DNA of 64,000 nucleotides from contig NC_081193.1 in the NCBI RefSeq assembly GCF_902713425.1, positions 86,200,514 to 86,264,513 on the forward strand. Direction: 5' to 3'. The notes beneath the pieces are model-generated. The model was not told where the DNA came from. It ran no database searches and saw only the letters and a list, made by a program, of their open reading frames with translations. Every line of letters starts with the position of its first letter. Position 1 is the stretch's first letter. Positions 47,491 to 61,263 of the stretch are shown in pieces. Both the position numbers and the translations under genes were made by a program. This DNA comes from Acipenser ruthenus. Taxonomy: Eukaryota; Chordata; Actinopteri; Acipenseriformes; Acipenseridae.

Positions 47491-49680
47491 TCCCGTGCTA
47501 AAAACTGTCTCTGAAAAACCCGTGCTAAAAACTCCTGTCTATGAAAAACCCCTGCTAAAAACTCCTGTCTCTGAAAACCCCCTGTTAAAAACTCCCATCT
47601 CTGAAAACCCCCAGTTTAAAACTCCCGTCTCTGAAAAACCCCTGCTAAAAACTTCTGTCTCTCAAAACCCCCTGCTGAAACTCCCGTCTCTGAAAACCCC
47701 CTGTTAAAAACTCCCATCTCTGAAAACCCCCTGCTAAAACTCCCGTCTCTGAAAACCCCCTGCTAAAAACTCCCGTCTCTGAAAACCCCCTGTTGAAAAC
47801 TCCCGTCTCTGAAAAACCACTGATAAAAACTTACGTCTCTGAAAAACCCCTGCTAAAAACTCCTGTCTCTGAAAAAACCCTGCTAAAAACTCCCGTCTCT
47901 GAAAAAACCCTTTAAAAAACTCCCGTCTCTTAAACCCCCTGCTAAAAACTCATGCCTCTGAAAAACCCCTGCTAAAAACTCCTGTCTCTGAAAAACCCCT
48001 GCTGAAACTCCCGTCTCTGAAATCCCCCTATTAAAAACTCACATCTCTGAAAACACCCTGCTAAAACTCCCGTCTCTGAAAACCCCCTGCTAAAAACTCC
48101 TGTCTGAAAAACCACTGTTAAAAACTCCCGTCTCTGAAAAAGCCCTGCTAAAAACTCCCGTCTCTGAAAAACCCCTGTTAAAAACTCCCGTCTCTGAAAA
48201 CCCCCTGTTAAAAACTCCCGTCTCTGAAAAAGCCCTGCTAAAAACTCCCGTCACTGAAAACCCCCTGCTAAAAACTTACGTCTCTGAAAACCCCCTGCTA
48301 AAAACTCCCGTCTCTGAAAACCCCCTGTTGAAAACTCCCGTCTCTGAAAAACCACTGATAAAAACTTACGTCTCTGAAAAAACCCTGCTAAAAACTCCTG
48401 TCTCTGAAAAAACCCTGCTAAAAACTCCCGTCTCTGAAAAACCCTTTAAAAAACTCCCGTCTCTTAAACCCCCTGCTAAAAACTCCTGCCTCTGAAAAAC
48501 CCCTGCTAAAAACTCCGTCTCTGAAAAACCCCTGTTGAAAACTCCCGTCTCTGAAAAACAACTGATAAAAACTTACGTCTCTGAAAACCCCCTGTTAAAA
48601 ACTCCCGTCTCTGAAAAACCCCTGCTAAAATCTCCTGCCTCTGAAAAACCCAGCTAAAAACTCCCATCTCTGAAAAAACCCTTTTAAAAACTCCCATCTC
48701 TTAAACCCCCTGCTAAAAACTCCTGCCTCTGAAAAACCCCTGCTAAAAACTCCTGTCTCTGAAAACCCCCTGCTAAAACTCCCATCTCTGAAAACCCAGT
48801 TTAAAAACTCCTGTCTCTGAAAACACCCTGCTAAAAACTCCCGTCTCTGAAAACCCCTGCTAAAAACTCCCGTCTCTGGAACCCCCTGCTAAAAACTCCC
48901 ATCTCTTAAACCCCCTGCTAAAAACTCCTGCCTCTGAAAAACCCCTGCTAAAAACTCCTGCCTCTGAAAACCCCCTGCTAAAACTCCCATCTCTGAAAAC
49001 CCTGTTTAAAAACTCCTGTCTCTGAAAACACCCTGCTAAAAACTCCCGTCTCTGGAACCCCCTGCTAAAAACTCCCGGCTCTGAAAACCCCCTGTTAAAA
49101 ACTCCTGCCTCTGAAAAACTCCTGCTAAAAACTGTCTCTGAAAACCCCCTGCTAAAAACTCCTGTCTCTGAAAAACCCCTGCTAAAAACTCCCGTCTCTG
49201 AAAAACCCCTGCTAAAAACTCCCGTCTCTGAAAAAAACCCTTTTAAAAACTCCCGTCTCTTAAACCCCCTGCTAAAAACTCCTGCCTCTGAAAACCCCCT
49301 GCTAAAAACTCCCATCTCTGAAAACCCCCTGTTAAAAACTCCTGTCTCTGAAAACACCCTGCTAAAAACTCCCGTCTCTGAAAACCCCCTGTTAAAAACT
49401 CCCGTCTCTGAAAACCCCCTGCTAAAAACACCCTTCTCTGAAACCACCCAGTTTAAAACTCCCGTCTCTGAAAAATCACTGCTAAAAACTCCCGTCTCTG
49501 AAAACCCCCTGATAAAAACTCCCATTTCTGAAAAAACCCTGCTAAAAACTCCCGTCTCTGAAAACCCCCTGTTAAAAACTCCCATCTCTGAAAAAACCCT
49601 GCTAAAAACTCTCGTCTGAAAAACCACTGCTAAAAACTCCCGTCTCTGAAAAAACCCTGCTAAAAACTCCCCTCTCTGAC
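47491..49680. repeat. About 30-bp minisatellite, roughly 73 copies (2.2 kb)
   Basis: The unit CTGCTAAAAACTCCCGTCTC plus TGAAAACCCC repeats with length variants of 28-31 bp. The minus strand stays open for up to 295 codons because the usual unit is 30 bp (a SETGVFSRGF-like decapeptide). Frame drift between copies and lack of any gene context argue against coding. Confidence 0.95.
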
Positions 49681-49689
49681 CATGTGAGA

Positions 49690-52169
49690 CACTGTGCTCT
49701 ACTCTCGTTTGGGGAACCTGAAGCTCTAAGGCTGTCCTTGAATCCAATTCAACTACTCACTGGATCAATTTATGTTGTCTTACAAACTGATGATGCAGAT
49801 TAAAGGTGAACATACACAAGTATTCTATTCCACAAAATCCCACGGAATTCTCAAACATACATGGCTAGACAAGATTCCACTTCTTGCATTCCAGAATGGG
49901 AGTGTTTCCCACTCTACATTAATTGTCTTTATTACTTAATTGTAATGGTTTTTAAATAGTAACATGTTATTAGTCATGGCATGCCAGTGAAAACAAATTT
50001 AACATGCAAAGCGCTGTAAATGACAGCAGCATGCCTATACACTCTGGATCGTATAGTATGTGGAATGAAACCAGCCTACCGTTTGTCTGATTCATTCCAT
50101 TAATCCTGTAAATATAGACTGACCTGTCCCCTACACCCGAGCGACTTCTAGACTAGGGGATTCTGCAAGCTACACTTCCACTCTGTAGAATTTGACATGG
50201 CCCTTTTTATTAGTTTTTATCAACAAACAAAAAAATCCTGGTTTTACAAAAGCAGTAATTTTATGTTACTGATTTTCATCCAATATCTTGCCCACTAAAG
50301 CATGCCTAGCCAGCAGGTGCCACTGTAGCACGATGAGGAGAAACAGTCCTTGTTGGTTTTGCCTTCCTAACCCAAGGGAGCGCCAATGTGGCACAGACAG
50401 GATGTGAACCTGCCCTCCCCTGACTGTATGACTCACCCTGCACACCACACGCTCATGCCGTTGCCAGGTGACATCAAGGCTTTTTCTTTGTGTATTAGTG
50501 TTAATTTTAATTTTGGACAGATGGTAAAAAAATCTCTATTGTCATGGAAAGTTATGACATTGAAACTTACTGAAGCATTTATTTAACTAATAACAAGTAT
50601 TGCATTGATTCAGACAACCAAATGATTAGCTGAGTAGGACACATGAAACCAGTGTACAGCACACCTGATTTATTGTACTGTTATTGAATTGATACGCAGT
50701 CAGTGCCATCTATTTGTGATGAATGTCTTTGTGAGACCTGAGGCCAGGCTCACATGGATTATTTCCACTGGATCACCTTTCATAATCTGACACTTCATGT
50801 GAAAACCAGAAAGCAGACAATGAGGGTGTTCCTTTTACTCTTAGGAAGGCTTATAATATCATGCATTTTCTAAAGGAGATATTGTCCAGTATCCCAAAGG
50901 AAACAAAACACAACAGCAGAGTGACATAGCAATCCAGTTCTTAAGAGACATGCTGCCAGACTTTAGAAGACAGGTATAGCATTCGCATCTGGTAGGCTTT
51001 GTGGAATACTCCTTACCTGCAAAGAGCAAACTTAGAAGATAATCAAAATGGGGTAAGCAACTTTTCTTAAAAACGCTTCCAAAAGCATCTTAGTAATACC
51101 AAAGTTCATTATACATGGAGATATTCTCTCCAATACTCCACACCTGACCAATGCCAGACTAGCCCTAATTTATCAAATGTTAAACTATACTGTGTTAACT
51201 TACAGAAATGACCTTTTTTTTGCTGTATTTGTACATTATATAGTTTTTTTCTTCGATAACTATGTACACGTTTCATAATCAAAAAGCTGTTGTTGCCAGT
51301 CCACTTTGTTTACAAAACAAAACAGGTGCCTTTTCTGAAACCAACAAATACAGTGACACAAACATCTTAAAGTAAAGTGATGGCTTAGCTGTTGCTACTG
51401 CGTGCATTAGCAGGGATTAGACATCAGCTGTATCATAACTCATTGAGAAAAACAAAGAATCTAAACTAGAAAGGGGATAGCCTTTTTTATATGTTTGGTA
51501 AACAGATAACAATTTATGAGGAACACATAGGGACCCATTTCCTAAGAAAGGCTAGAAGTTAAATAAGTGTTTTTGAATTTTTTCTTTGCTAGTCTTATAT
51601 CATTAACCTTATTTTATTGCTTGCTGAACATTTACAAATCTATGCTTTATAAAAAGTGTCCCTAATGTTGAGCTTTAGTTTAAAGAACATACTTTAACCA
51701 TCGTTTTACAAAAAAATTAAAAATATTGGTGCTAAGATATAGCAATAGAATGCTTATGTAATGCGTCCCGTTTTGTTCAGCTGGTAACTTGTTTTTAGAT
51801 GAACAGTAAAAGATATTCTTCCTCCAAGTACAGTGCAATGTCAAGTCTTTGTTTCACTGGAAGATCCCACTGTTTCAGTGCAACGTATATGTTGATTTGT
51901 AAAACAATACAGTATCCTGCCTTTGGGTTGTCTTGGTACAGGAGTTGTGTTCTTAGGTGTGCTTGTTCATATAATTGCTGGCTGATATTTTCAACAATCA
52001 CTGACTATGCTGTCAATGCTTTGGTTGGTATAACTTCAACAATGAGTGATGGTTCAGATGTCCATAATCCTGTTATCTGTGCAGATAATATTATTCATTC
52101 CAACTGAGATGTTCCTACTCTTTATAGAACTGTAGATGGAAATCTAGCTTTAACAAATTTAGCTTGAAG
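49690..52169. other. Intergenic upstream of the EGF-NIDO gene
   Basis: No convincing ORF or RNA gene. It presumably includes upstream regulatory sequence of the gene starting at 52214. Confidence 0.4.
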
Positions 52170-52185
52170 TTCTATATATATAGGC
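52170..52185 (+). promoter_or_regulatory. Candidate TATA box of the EGF-NIDO gene
   Basis: TCTATATATATAGG lies about 35-40 bp upstream of the signal-peptide ATG at 52214. If used, transcription would start near 52204 with a very short leader. Position and sequence fit a TATA box, but no initiator was verified. Confidence 0.4.
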
Positions 52186-52213
52186 CACAACACAAACAAT
52201 TGCAATGCATTTG

Positions 52214-55200
52214 ATGTTTTCTCTGATATTTAAATTATCTTTCAGAGCCCTTCTTCTTTGGTGGACTTTTTTCTTCATGGTGTTGTGTAAATCATTTGGT
52301 GAGTGACAAAGTTTTGGGGTGCAATAATTCACTATGAGATCATTAACTCCCTTAACTTACCTTTGTTTAGGATATACCTGGTTACAGACAATTGCTCCGA
52401 ACTTAATATAGCTGGGCTAGATCTGAACTTAATATAGCTGGGCTGGATCTGTCTCTGTTTCGATAATTAACTGTGCCCACTGTAATCTAACTGAAGATAT
52501 CACATTCTGTGTAGGAAAGGCAGTGCATCACACAATTGCCAAGTTTTTTTTCTGTTAATTAAGAAAGAGAGGCATTCGAGCTAAAGCCTCGTTGTGTTTT
52601 GTTTTTTGCAGCTGATTTAAAGGACTGCCTTGACATCGGCATGGTATGCCACAGTAACGCGGAGTGCATGAAAAGGATTGACGGGACCGCCATGTGCATG
52701 TGCAAAAATGGATTCAGTGGGAATGGAGTCCAATGCAGTGACATCAATGAGTGTGTCATCATTCCTAACCAGTGCCACAGCAAGGCAACCTGTGTGAACA
52801 CTCTGGGAAGCTACAACTGCCTGTGTACGTCTGGCTACACCGGCAACGGATTTGCATGTGATGACATCAACGAATGTCTGTCAGAGAATGGCGGGTGTCA
52901 CAGCGATGCCATCTGCACCAACACAGCGGGAGGCAGAACCTGCAGCTGTAGACCTGGCTTCACTGGGAATGGGTTTATATGCAATGACGTGAACGAGTGC
53001 TCCAAAATAGGGATATGCCACTGGTATGCAACATGTGACAACACACCAGGTTCCTACATTTGCACTTGCAATAAAGGGTTTAAGGGCAATGGAAATTATT
53101 TGTGCTTGGACATCAATGAATGTGCTGAGGTGCCAGGAATCTGCTCAGCAGCCTTCGGATATCAAGGATGCAAGAACCAGCCTGGCTCTTACACATGTTC
53201 GTGTGCCCAGGGATACCAGAACAATGGAAATACCTGCACTGACATCAATGAGTGTGAAATCAACTTCTGCAGTCCGTTTTCAAGCTGCATCAACCTTCCC
53301 GGCTCTTACAGCTGCACCTGCAAACCTGGCTATAGTGGAAATGGCTTGACATGCGTAGACATTGATGAATGCACTGGAGCAAATGACTGCCACCCTAAAG
53401 CCAAGTGCATCAACTTTCTGGGGAGCTATAACTGTTCCTGTTATCCAGGGTATTTGGGCAATGGAGTCTCCTGTATAGATATCAATGAGTGCTCTGTAGC
53501 AAGCATGTGCCCCGCTGAAGCCAAGTGCATCAACACTGATGGCTCCTACCGGTGTGACTGCAGTCAAGGGCTTGCCTTCAATGGCAGCAACTGTGAAGAC
53601 ATTGACGAGTGTGCTCTTAGCCGCTGCAGCCAGCATGCAACTTGCTTGAATCTCCCCGGCTCCTTTTCGTGCAAATGCAACAGTGGGTTCAGCGGGATTG
53701 GCACCAGGTGTGACGACATTGATGAATGCCTGGTAAACAACGGGCAATGCCACTCTGAAGCTACTTGTAACAACCAGATTGGTGCGTACACATGCACCTG
53801 CAAAACAGGTTTCTCTGGTGATGGGGTTTACCAATGCATGGATGTAGATGAATGCAAAGTTGACCATGGCGGCTGCCTTAACAATGCCACTTGTACAAAC
53901 ACTTTAGGGTCCTTTTTATGCCGGTGTGCCGGTGGATTTCAGCTTATCAATGGTACCATCTGCCAAGACATTGATGAATGCGTAACAGGTTCTGGGCCTT
54001 GCCAGTCTAATGAACAGTGTGTTAACAGCCCAGGCTCCTATCAATGTCTGTGCAAAAGGGGCTTTTCCAAAGCAAATGGAATAACTTGCATGGATGTAGA
54101 CGAATGCCTCGGTAAACCGTGTGATGCCAACGCTATTTGCAGCAATTCGTTTGGTTCATTTACCTGCACCTGCAATGCTGGGTTTGCAGGACAAGGATCC
54201 ATATGCACAGATATTAACGAATGTAACCTCACCAGTGTTTGCCACTCAGACGCCACCTGCAGTAACTTTCCAGGAAGCTACCTGTGCAAGTGTTTAGAAG
54301 GATTCAATGGAGACGGGCATCTGTGTACAGATGTAAATGAATGCTCGATTAGGAATGACACCTGTCCCAATAGCACTGTTTGCATCAATTCTGTGGGTTC
54401 ATATGTTTGTTCTTGCTTAAATGGGACTGTGGCATATAACAGTAGCTGTGAGCTGCCAAGCCTGAGCTGCAAGCCAATGTGCCACCCCAAAGGGTTGTGT
54501 CATCCAGCTGGAGTCACACACCAGTGCATCTGTGATGTTGGATTTGAAGGGAACGGATTAAGCTGTACTGACATAGATGAGTGCAAAGAGAACGTATGTC
54601 AAGACAAACAGACAACATGTATCAACACTCCTGGATCATTTAGCTGTGTCTGTAAGCCAGGATTTAGCCAGAATGGGTCATCGTGTAAAGGTAAGCTTGA
54701 CTGAATACTGCCATAGAAAAGGGAAATAATGCAGGTGCTGTATCTTTAAAACTCAGCCATTCCATAAAACTGCATCACTTAAACTACTGCCAAATAAGTC
54801 ATATGCCCACTAGTTTAGGAAATACTGTTCCTTGTTTCTGGGCTAAAGCCATTTGTTACAGCATTTACATGGAGGTGTTAGGCACAGTTGCTGTGGATGA
54901 TGTTTTGTTTACACTTTATACAGCAAAGTTTGAACCAACATATCAGTTGAATGTTTGAAGTTTATTTTTGTCATACATTTTTTTGAGAAAGAAAATTCAT
55001 TGCATTTTTACATTCTTGCATTTTGTCTCTTTCTACCACTACAAACAAACCCCACCACAGATATTGACGAGTGCCTCACAGGAGTTGAAAAGTGCAGTCC
55101 GTTCGCACAGTGTTTTAATTCCATCGGAAGCTATCGCTGTCAGTGCCTGAGTGGGTTCAGTGGGGATGGGTTAAACTGCTCTGGTAAGGTTACGCACAAC

Positions 55201-58200
55201 TAGTTGATGAAATTTGTAACATTTCTAGTGGGTGTGTTGTAGCTAGTACCTAGCATAGTGCTGCTTTTGTAGTGGTGCATCGTGTTATATGTTAGATTTA
55301 CTCAAAACCCTTCGGTATTGTTGCCCTGATGTTTTCTATTTTGTTGATGAATTTTAGACATTGATGAATGCCAAACACAAAATGGAGGTTGTCACCCGTC
55401 TGCCACCTGCACTAACACTGCTGGGACGTACCGCTGCAGGTGTCCTCAAGGAATGACGGGCAACAGGACTGAGTGCTGGGATGTGGATGAGTGTGCAGAC
55501 GTTGCAGTTAGCAACTGCAGTGAGAACGGGCACTGTGTAAACTCAGTGGGATCTTACAAGTGCCAGTGCAGTGTGGGTTTTAAAGGGGATGGACATTCTT
55601 GCCAAGACATCGATGAGTGTGCCTTCCCTTCAATCTGTCACAACAGTACAGAGTGTAAAAACACACCAGGTTCTTACAAATGCTCTTGCATTCACGGCTT
55701 CTTGAATGCCAAAGGGATATGCATGGACATCATCGGCTGCCAGAATCAAACAAGCTGCCACGAGCATGCAGAATGCATTGAAATGAGTGGGTCCTTCTAC
55801 TGCAGCTGTAAGCAGGGCTTCACGGGGAATGGGATCCATTGCGATGACCTGGATGAGTGCGCCATGGTCAGCTTGCAATGCCATAACAGCTCCACCTGTC
55901 ACAACACTTTGGGGTCTTACCACTGCAAATGCTTGGGTGGTTATGAAGGCAATGGTACAACATGCTATGATATTAACGAATGCCTTGGAAACCTAACATG
56001 CCATGAAAATAGTACAGATGATTGCAAAGAGAACGTATGTCAAGACAAACAGACAAAATGTATCAACACTCCTGGATCATTTAGCTGTGTCTGTAAGCCA
56101 GGATTTAGCCAGAATGGGTCATCGTGTAAAGGTAAGCTTGATTGAATACCACCATAGAAAAGGGAAATAATGCAGGTGCTGTATCTTTAAAACTCAGCCA
56201 TTCCATAAAACTGCATCACTTAAACTACTGCCAAATAAGTCATATGCCCACTAGTTTAGGAAATACTGTTCCTTGTTTCTGGGCTAAAGCCATTTGTTAC
56301 AGCATTTACATGGAGGTGTTAGGCACAGTTGCTGTGGATGATGTTTTGCTTACACTGTGTACAGCAAAGTTTGAACCAACATATCAGTTGAATGTTTGAA
56401 GTTTATTTTTGTCATACATTTTCTTGAGAAAGAAAATTCATTGCATTTTAACATTCTTGCATTTTGTCTCTTTCTACCACTACCAACAAACCCCACCACA
56501 GATATTGACGAGTGCCTCACAGGAGTTGAAAAGTGCAGTCCGTTCGCACAGTGTTTTAATTCCATCGGAAGCTATCGCTGTCAGTGCCTGAGTGGGTTCA
56601 GTGGGGATGGGTTAAACTGCTCTGGTAAGGTTACGCACAACTAGTTGATGAAATTTGTAACATTTCTAGTGGGTGTGTTGTAGCTAGTACCTAGCATAGT
56701 GCTGCTTTTGTAGTGGTGCATCGTGTTATATGTTAGATTTACTCAAAACCCTTCGGTATTGTTGCCCTGATATTTTCTATTTTGTTGATGAATTTTAGAC
56801 ATTGATGAATGCCAAACACAAAATGGAGGTTGTCACCCGTCTGCCACCTGCACTAACACTGCTGGGACGTACCGCTGCACGTGTCCTCAAGGAATGACGG
56901 GCAACAGGACTGAGTGCTGGGATGTGGATGAGTGTGCAGACGTTGCAGTTAGCAACTGCAGTGAGAACGGGCATTGTGTAAACTCAGTGGGATCTTACAA
57001 GTGCCAGTGCAGTGTGGGTTTTAAAGGGGATGGACATTCTTGCCAAGACATCGATGAGTGTGCCTTCCCTTCAATCTGTCACAACAGTACAGAGTGTGAA
57101 AACATACCAGGTTCTTACAAATGCTCTTGCATTCACGGCTTCTTGAATGCCAAAGGGATATGCATGGACATCATCGGCTGCCAGAATCAAACAAGCTGCC
57201 ACGAGCATGCAGAATGCATTGAAATGAGTGGGTCCTTCTACTGCAGCTGTAAGCCGGGCTTCACGGGGAATGGGATCCATTGCGATGACCTGGATGAGTG
57301 CGCCATGGTCAGCTTGCAATGCCATAACAGCTCCACCTGTCACAACACTTTGGGGTCTTACCACTGCAAATGCTTGGGCGGTTATGAAGGCAATGGTACA
57401 ACATGCTATGATATTAACGAATGCCTTGGAAACCTAACATGCCATGAAAATAGTACAGATGATTGCAAAGAGAACGTATGTCAAGACAAACAGACAAAAT
57501 GTATCAACACTCCTGGATCATTTAGCTGTGTCTGTAAGTCAGGATTCAGCCAGAATGGGTCATTGTGTAAAGGTAAGCTTGACTGAATACTGCCATAGAA
57601 AAGGGAAATAATGCAGGTGCTGTATCTTTAAAACTCAGCCATTCCATAAAACTGCATCACTTAAACTACTGCCAAATAAGTCATATGCCCACTAGTTTAG
57701 GAAATACTGTTCCTTGTTTCTGGGCTAAAGCCATTTGTTACAGCATTTACATGGAGGTGTTAGGCACAGTTGCTGTGGATGATGTTTTGCTTACACTGTG
57801 TACAGCAAAGTTTGAACCAACATATCAGTTGAATGTTTGAAGTTTATTTTTGTCATACATTTTCTTGAGAAAGAAAATTCATTGCATTTTAACATTCTTG
57901 CATTTTGTCTCTTTCTACCACTACAAACAAACCCCACCACAGATATTGACGAGTGCCTCACAGGAGTTGAAAAGTGCAGTCCGTTCGCACAGTGTTTTAA
58001 TTCCATCGGAAGCTATCGCTGTCAGTGCCTGAGTGGGTTCAGTGGGGATGGGTTAAACTGCTCTGGTAAGGTTACGCACAACTAGTTGATGAAATTTGTA
58101 ACATTTCTAGTGGGTGTGTTGTAGCTAGTACCTAGCATAGTGCTGCTTTTGTAGTGGTGCATCGTGTTATATGTTAGATTTACTCAAAACCCTTCGGTAT

Positions 58201-61200
58201 TGTTGCCCTGATATTTTCTATTTTGTTGATGAATTTTAGACATTGATGAATGCCAAACACAAAATGGAGGTTGTCACCCGTCTGCCACCTGCACTAACAC
58301 TGCTGGGACGTACCGCTGCACGTGTCCTCAAGGAATGACGGGCAACAGGACTGAGTGCTGGGATGTGGATGAGTGTACAGACGTTGCAGTTAGCAACTGC
58401 AGTGAGAACGGGCATTGTGTAAACTCAGTGGGATCTTACAAGTGCCAGTGCAGTGTGGGTTTTAAAGGGGATGGACATTCTTGCCAAGACATCGATGAGT
58501 GTGCCTTCCCTTCAATCTGTCACAACAGTACAGAGTGTGAAAACATACCAGGTTCTTACAAATGCTCTTGCATTCACGGCTTCTTGAATGCCAAAGGGAT
58601 ATGCATGGACATCATCGGCTGCCAGAATCAAACAAGCTGCCACGAGCATGCAGAATGCATTGAAATGAGTGGGTCCTTCTACTGCAGCTGTAAGCCGGGC
58701 TTCACGGGGAATGGGATCCATTGCGATGACCTGGATGAGTGCGCCATGGTCAGCTTGCAATGCCATAACAGCTCCACCTGTCACAACACTTTGGGGTCTT
58801 ACCACTGCAAATGCTTGGGCGGTTATGAAGGCAATGGTACAACATGCTATGATATTAACGAATGCCTTGGAAACCTAACATGCCATGAAAATAGTACAGA
58901 TGATTGCAAAGAGAACGTATGTCAAGACAAACAGACAAAATGTATCAACACTCCTGGATCATTTAGCTGTGTCTGTAAGTCAGGATTCAGCCAGAATGGG
59001 TCATTGTGTAAAGGTAAGCTTGACTGAATACTGCCATAGAAAAGGGAAATAATGCAGGTGCTGTATCTTTAAAACTCAGCCATTCCATAAAACTGCATCA
59101 CTTAAACTACTGCCAAATAAGTCATATGCCCACTAGTTTAGGAAATACTGTTCCTTGTTTCTGGGCTAAAGCCATTTGTTACAGCATTTACATGGAGGTG
59201 TTAGGCACAGTTGCTGTGGATGATGTTTTGCTTACACTGTGTACAGCAAAGTTTGAACCAACATATCAGTTGAATGTTTGAAGTTTATTTTTATCATACA
59301 TTTTCTTGAGAAAGAAAATTCATTGCATTTTAACATTCTTGCATTTTGTCTCTTTCTACCACTACAAACAAACCCCACCACAGATATTGACGAGTGCCTC
59401 ACAGGAGTTGAAAAGTGCAGTCCGTTCGCACAGTGTTTTAATTCCATCGGAAGCTATCGCTGTCAGTGCCTGAGTGGGTTCAGTGGGGATGGGTTAAACT
59501 GCTCTGGTAAGGTTACGCACAACTAGTTGATGAAATTTGTAACATTTCTAGTGGGTGTGTTGTAGCTAGTACCTAGCATAGTGCTGCTTTTGTAGTGGTG
59601 CATCATGTTATATGTTAGATTTACTCAAAACCCTTCGGTATTGTTGCCCTGATATTTTCTATTTTGTTGATGAATTTTAGACATTGATGAATGCCAAACA
59701 CAAAATGGAGGTTGTCACCCGTCTGCCACCTGCACTAACACTGCTGGGACGTACCGCTGCACGTGTCCTCAAGGAATGACGGGCAACAGGACTGAGTGCT
59801 GGGATGTGGATGAGTGTGCAGACGTTGCAGTTAGCAACTGCAGTGAGAACGGGCAGTGTGTAAACTCAGTGGGATCTTACAAGTGCCAGTGCAGTGTGGG
59901 TTTTAAAGGGGATGGACATTCTTGCCAAGACATCGATGAGTGTGCCTTCCCTTCAATCTGTCACAACAGTACAGAGTGTGAAAACACACCAGGTTCTTAC
60001 AAATGCTCTTGCATTCACGGCTTCTTGAATGCCAAAGGGATATGCATGGACATCATCGGCTGCCAGAATCAAACAAGCTGCCACGAGCATGCAGAATGCA
60101 TTGAAATGAGTGGGTCCTTCTACTGCAGCTGTAAGCCGGGCTTCACGGGGAATGGGATCCATTGCGATGACCTGGATGAGTGCGCCATGGTCAGCTTGCA
60201 ATGCCATAACAGCTCCACCTGTCACAACACTTTGGGGTCTTACCACTGCAAATGCTTGGGCGGTTATGAAGGCAATGGTACAACATGCTATGATATTAAC
60301 GAATGCCTTGGAAACCTAACATGCCATGAAAACAGTACCTGCATAAACAGTGACGGTTATTATGTGTGCCAGTGCAAGGCAGGATTCACAGGCAATGGGT
60401 CATTTTGTACAGACCTTGATGAATGCCTGGCTTCAGATGGTGATTGGCTCTGCGCAAATGGCTCTTGTTTCAACATCATAGGATCATTCAAGTGCCAGTG
60501 CAATGATGGATTTCAAAGCAATGGCACAGACTGCATTGATATCGACGAGTGCTTACTGAATATAACAAACTGTGATGTCAATTCTAACTGCGTTAACACA
60601 GGTGGTTCCTTTGAATGCTCTTGTCTAAGTGGATTCCAAAGCAATGGATATTTGTGCTCAGACATCGACGAATGCTTAAACAAAACTGACTACTGCCACC
60701 CGCTTGCCAAATGCACCAACTTGCCTGGCTCATATCACTGTGAATGCCCGTCAGGCCATGTTGGGGACGGGCTTGCCTGCACTGATGTGGATGAATGCAC
60801 TGAAACTAAGAGTATTTGCCATAAACAGGCCCTGTGCCTAAACACCCCTGGCTCCTACCACTGTGCCTGTAAGACTGGGTTCGCTTCCACTGGTGTCATA
60901 TGCACTGACATTGATGAATGCCAGCTGGACAGAAGAGTCTGTCATGCTCAGGCCCTGTGTGTGAACACAGTGGGGAGCTTCTACTGCCAGTGCAACCAGG
61001 GCTTCACTGGCAATGGGAAGACCTGCTTTGATATCAATGAGTGTGATTCTCCTTCCTCCTGTCAAACCAGGACCAAGTGTACTAATTCCTTGGGCTCGTA
61101 CACTTGCACTTCTCCAGCTAACTTGTCTGACTGTGACCCGCTCTCAGCACATGGTGCGTTACTTTTTCCAACACCTCTGGGATGACTTTTAAAGGCTTTT

Positions 61201-61224
61201 ACTCTAAAGTGTAAATTACTTTAA

Positions 61225-61263
<39 letters not shown>

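Noticed and set aside
48860-49747. 295-codon minus-strand ORF with a SETGVFSRGF-like repeat
   Set aside because: It follows from the 30-bp minisatellite unit. Copies drift in frame and no start, splice or promoter context supports a gene.
53280-53867. 195-codon minus-strand ORF opposite the EGF exon
   Set aside because: Shadow of the plus-strand EGF coding sequence, whose regular cysteine codons leave the opposite frame open. Similar shadows recur in every array unit.
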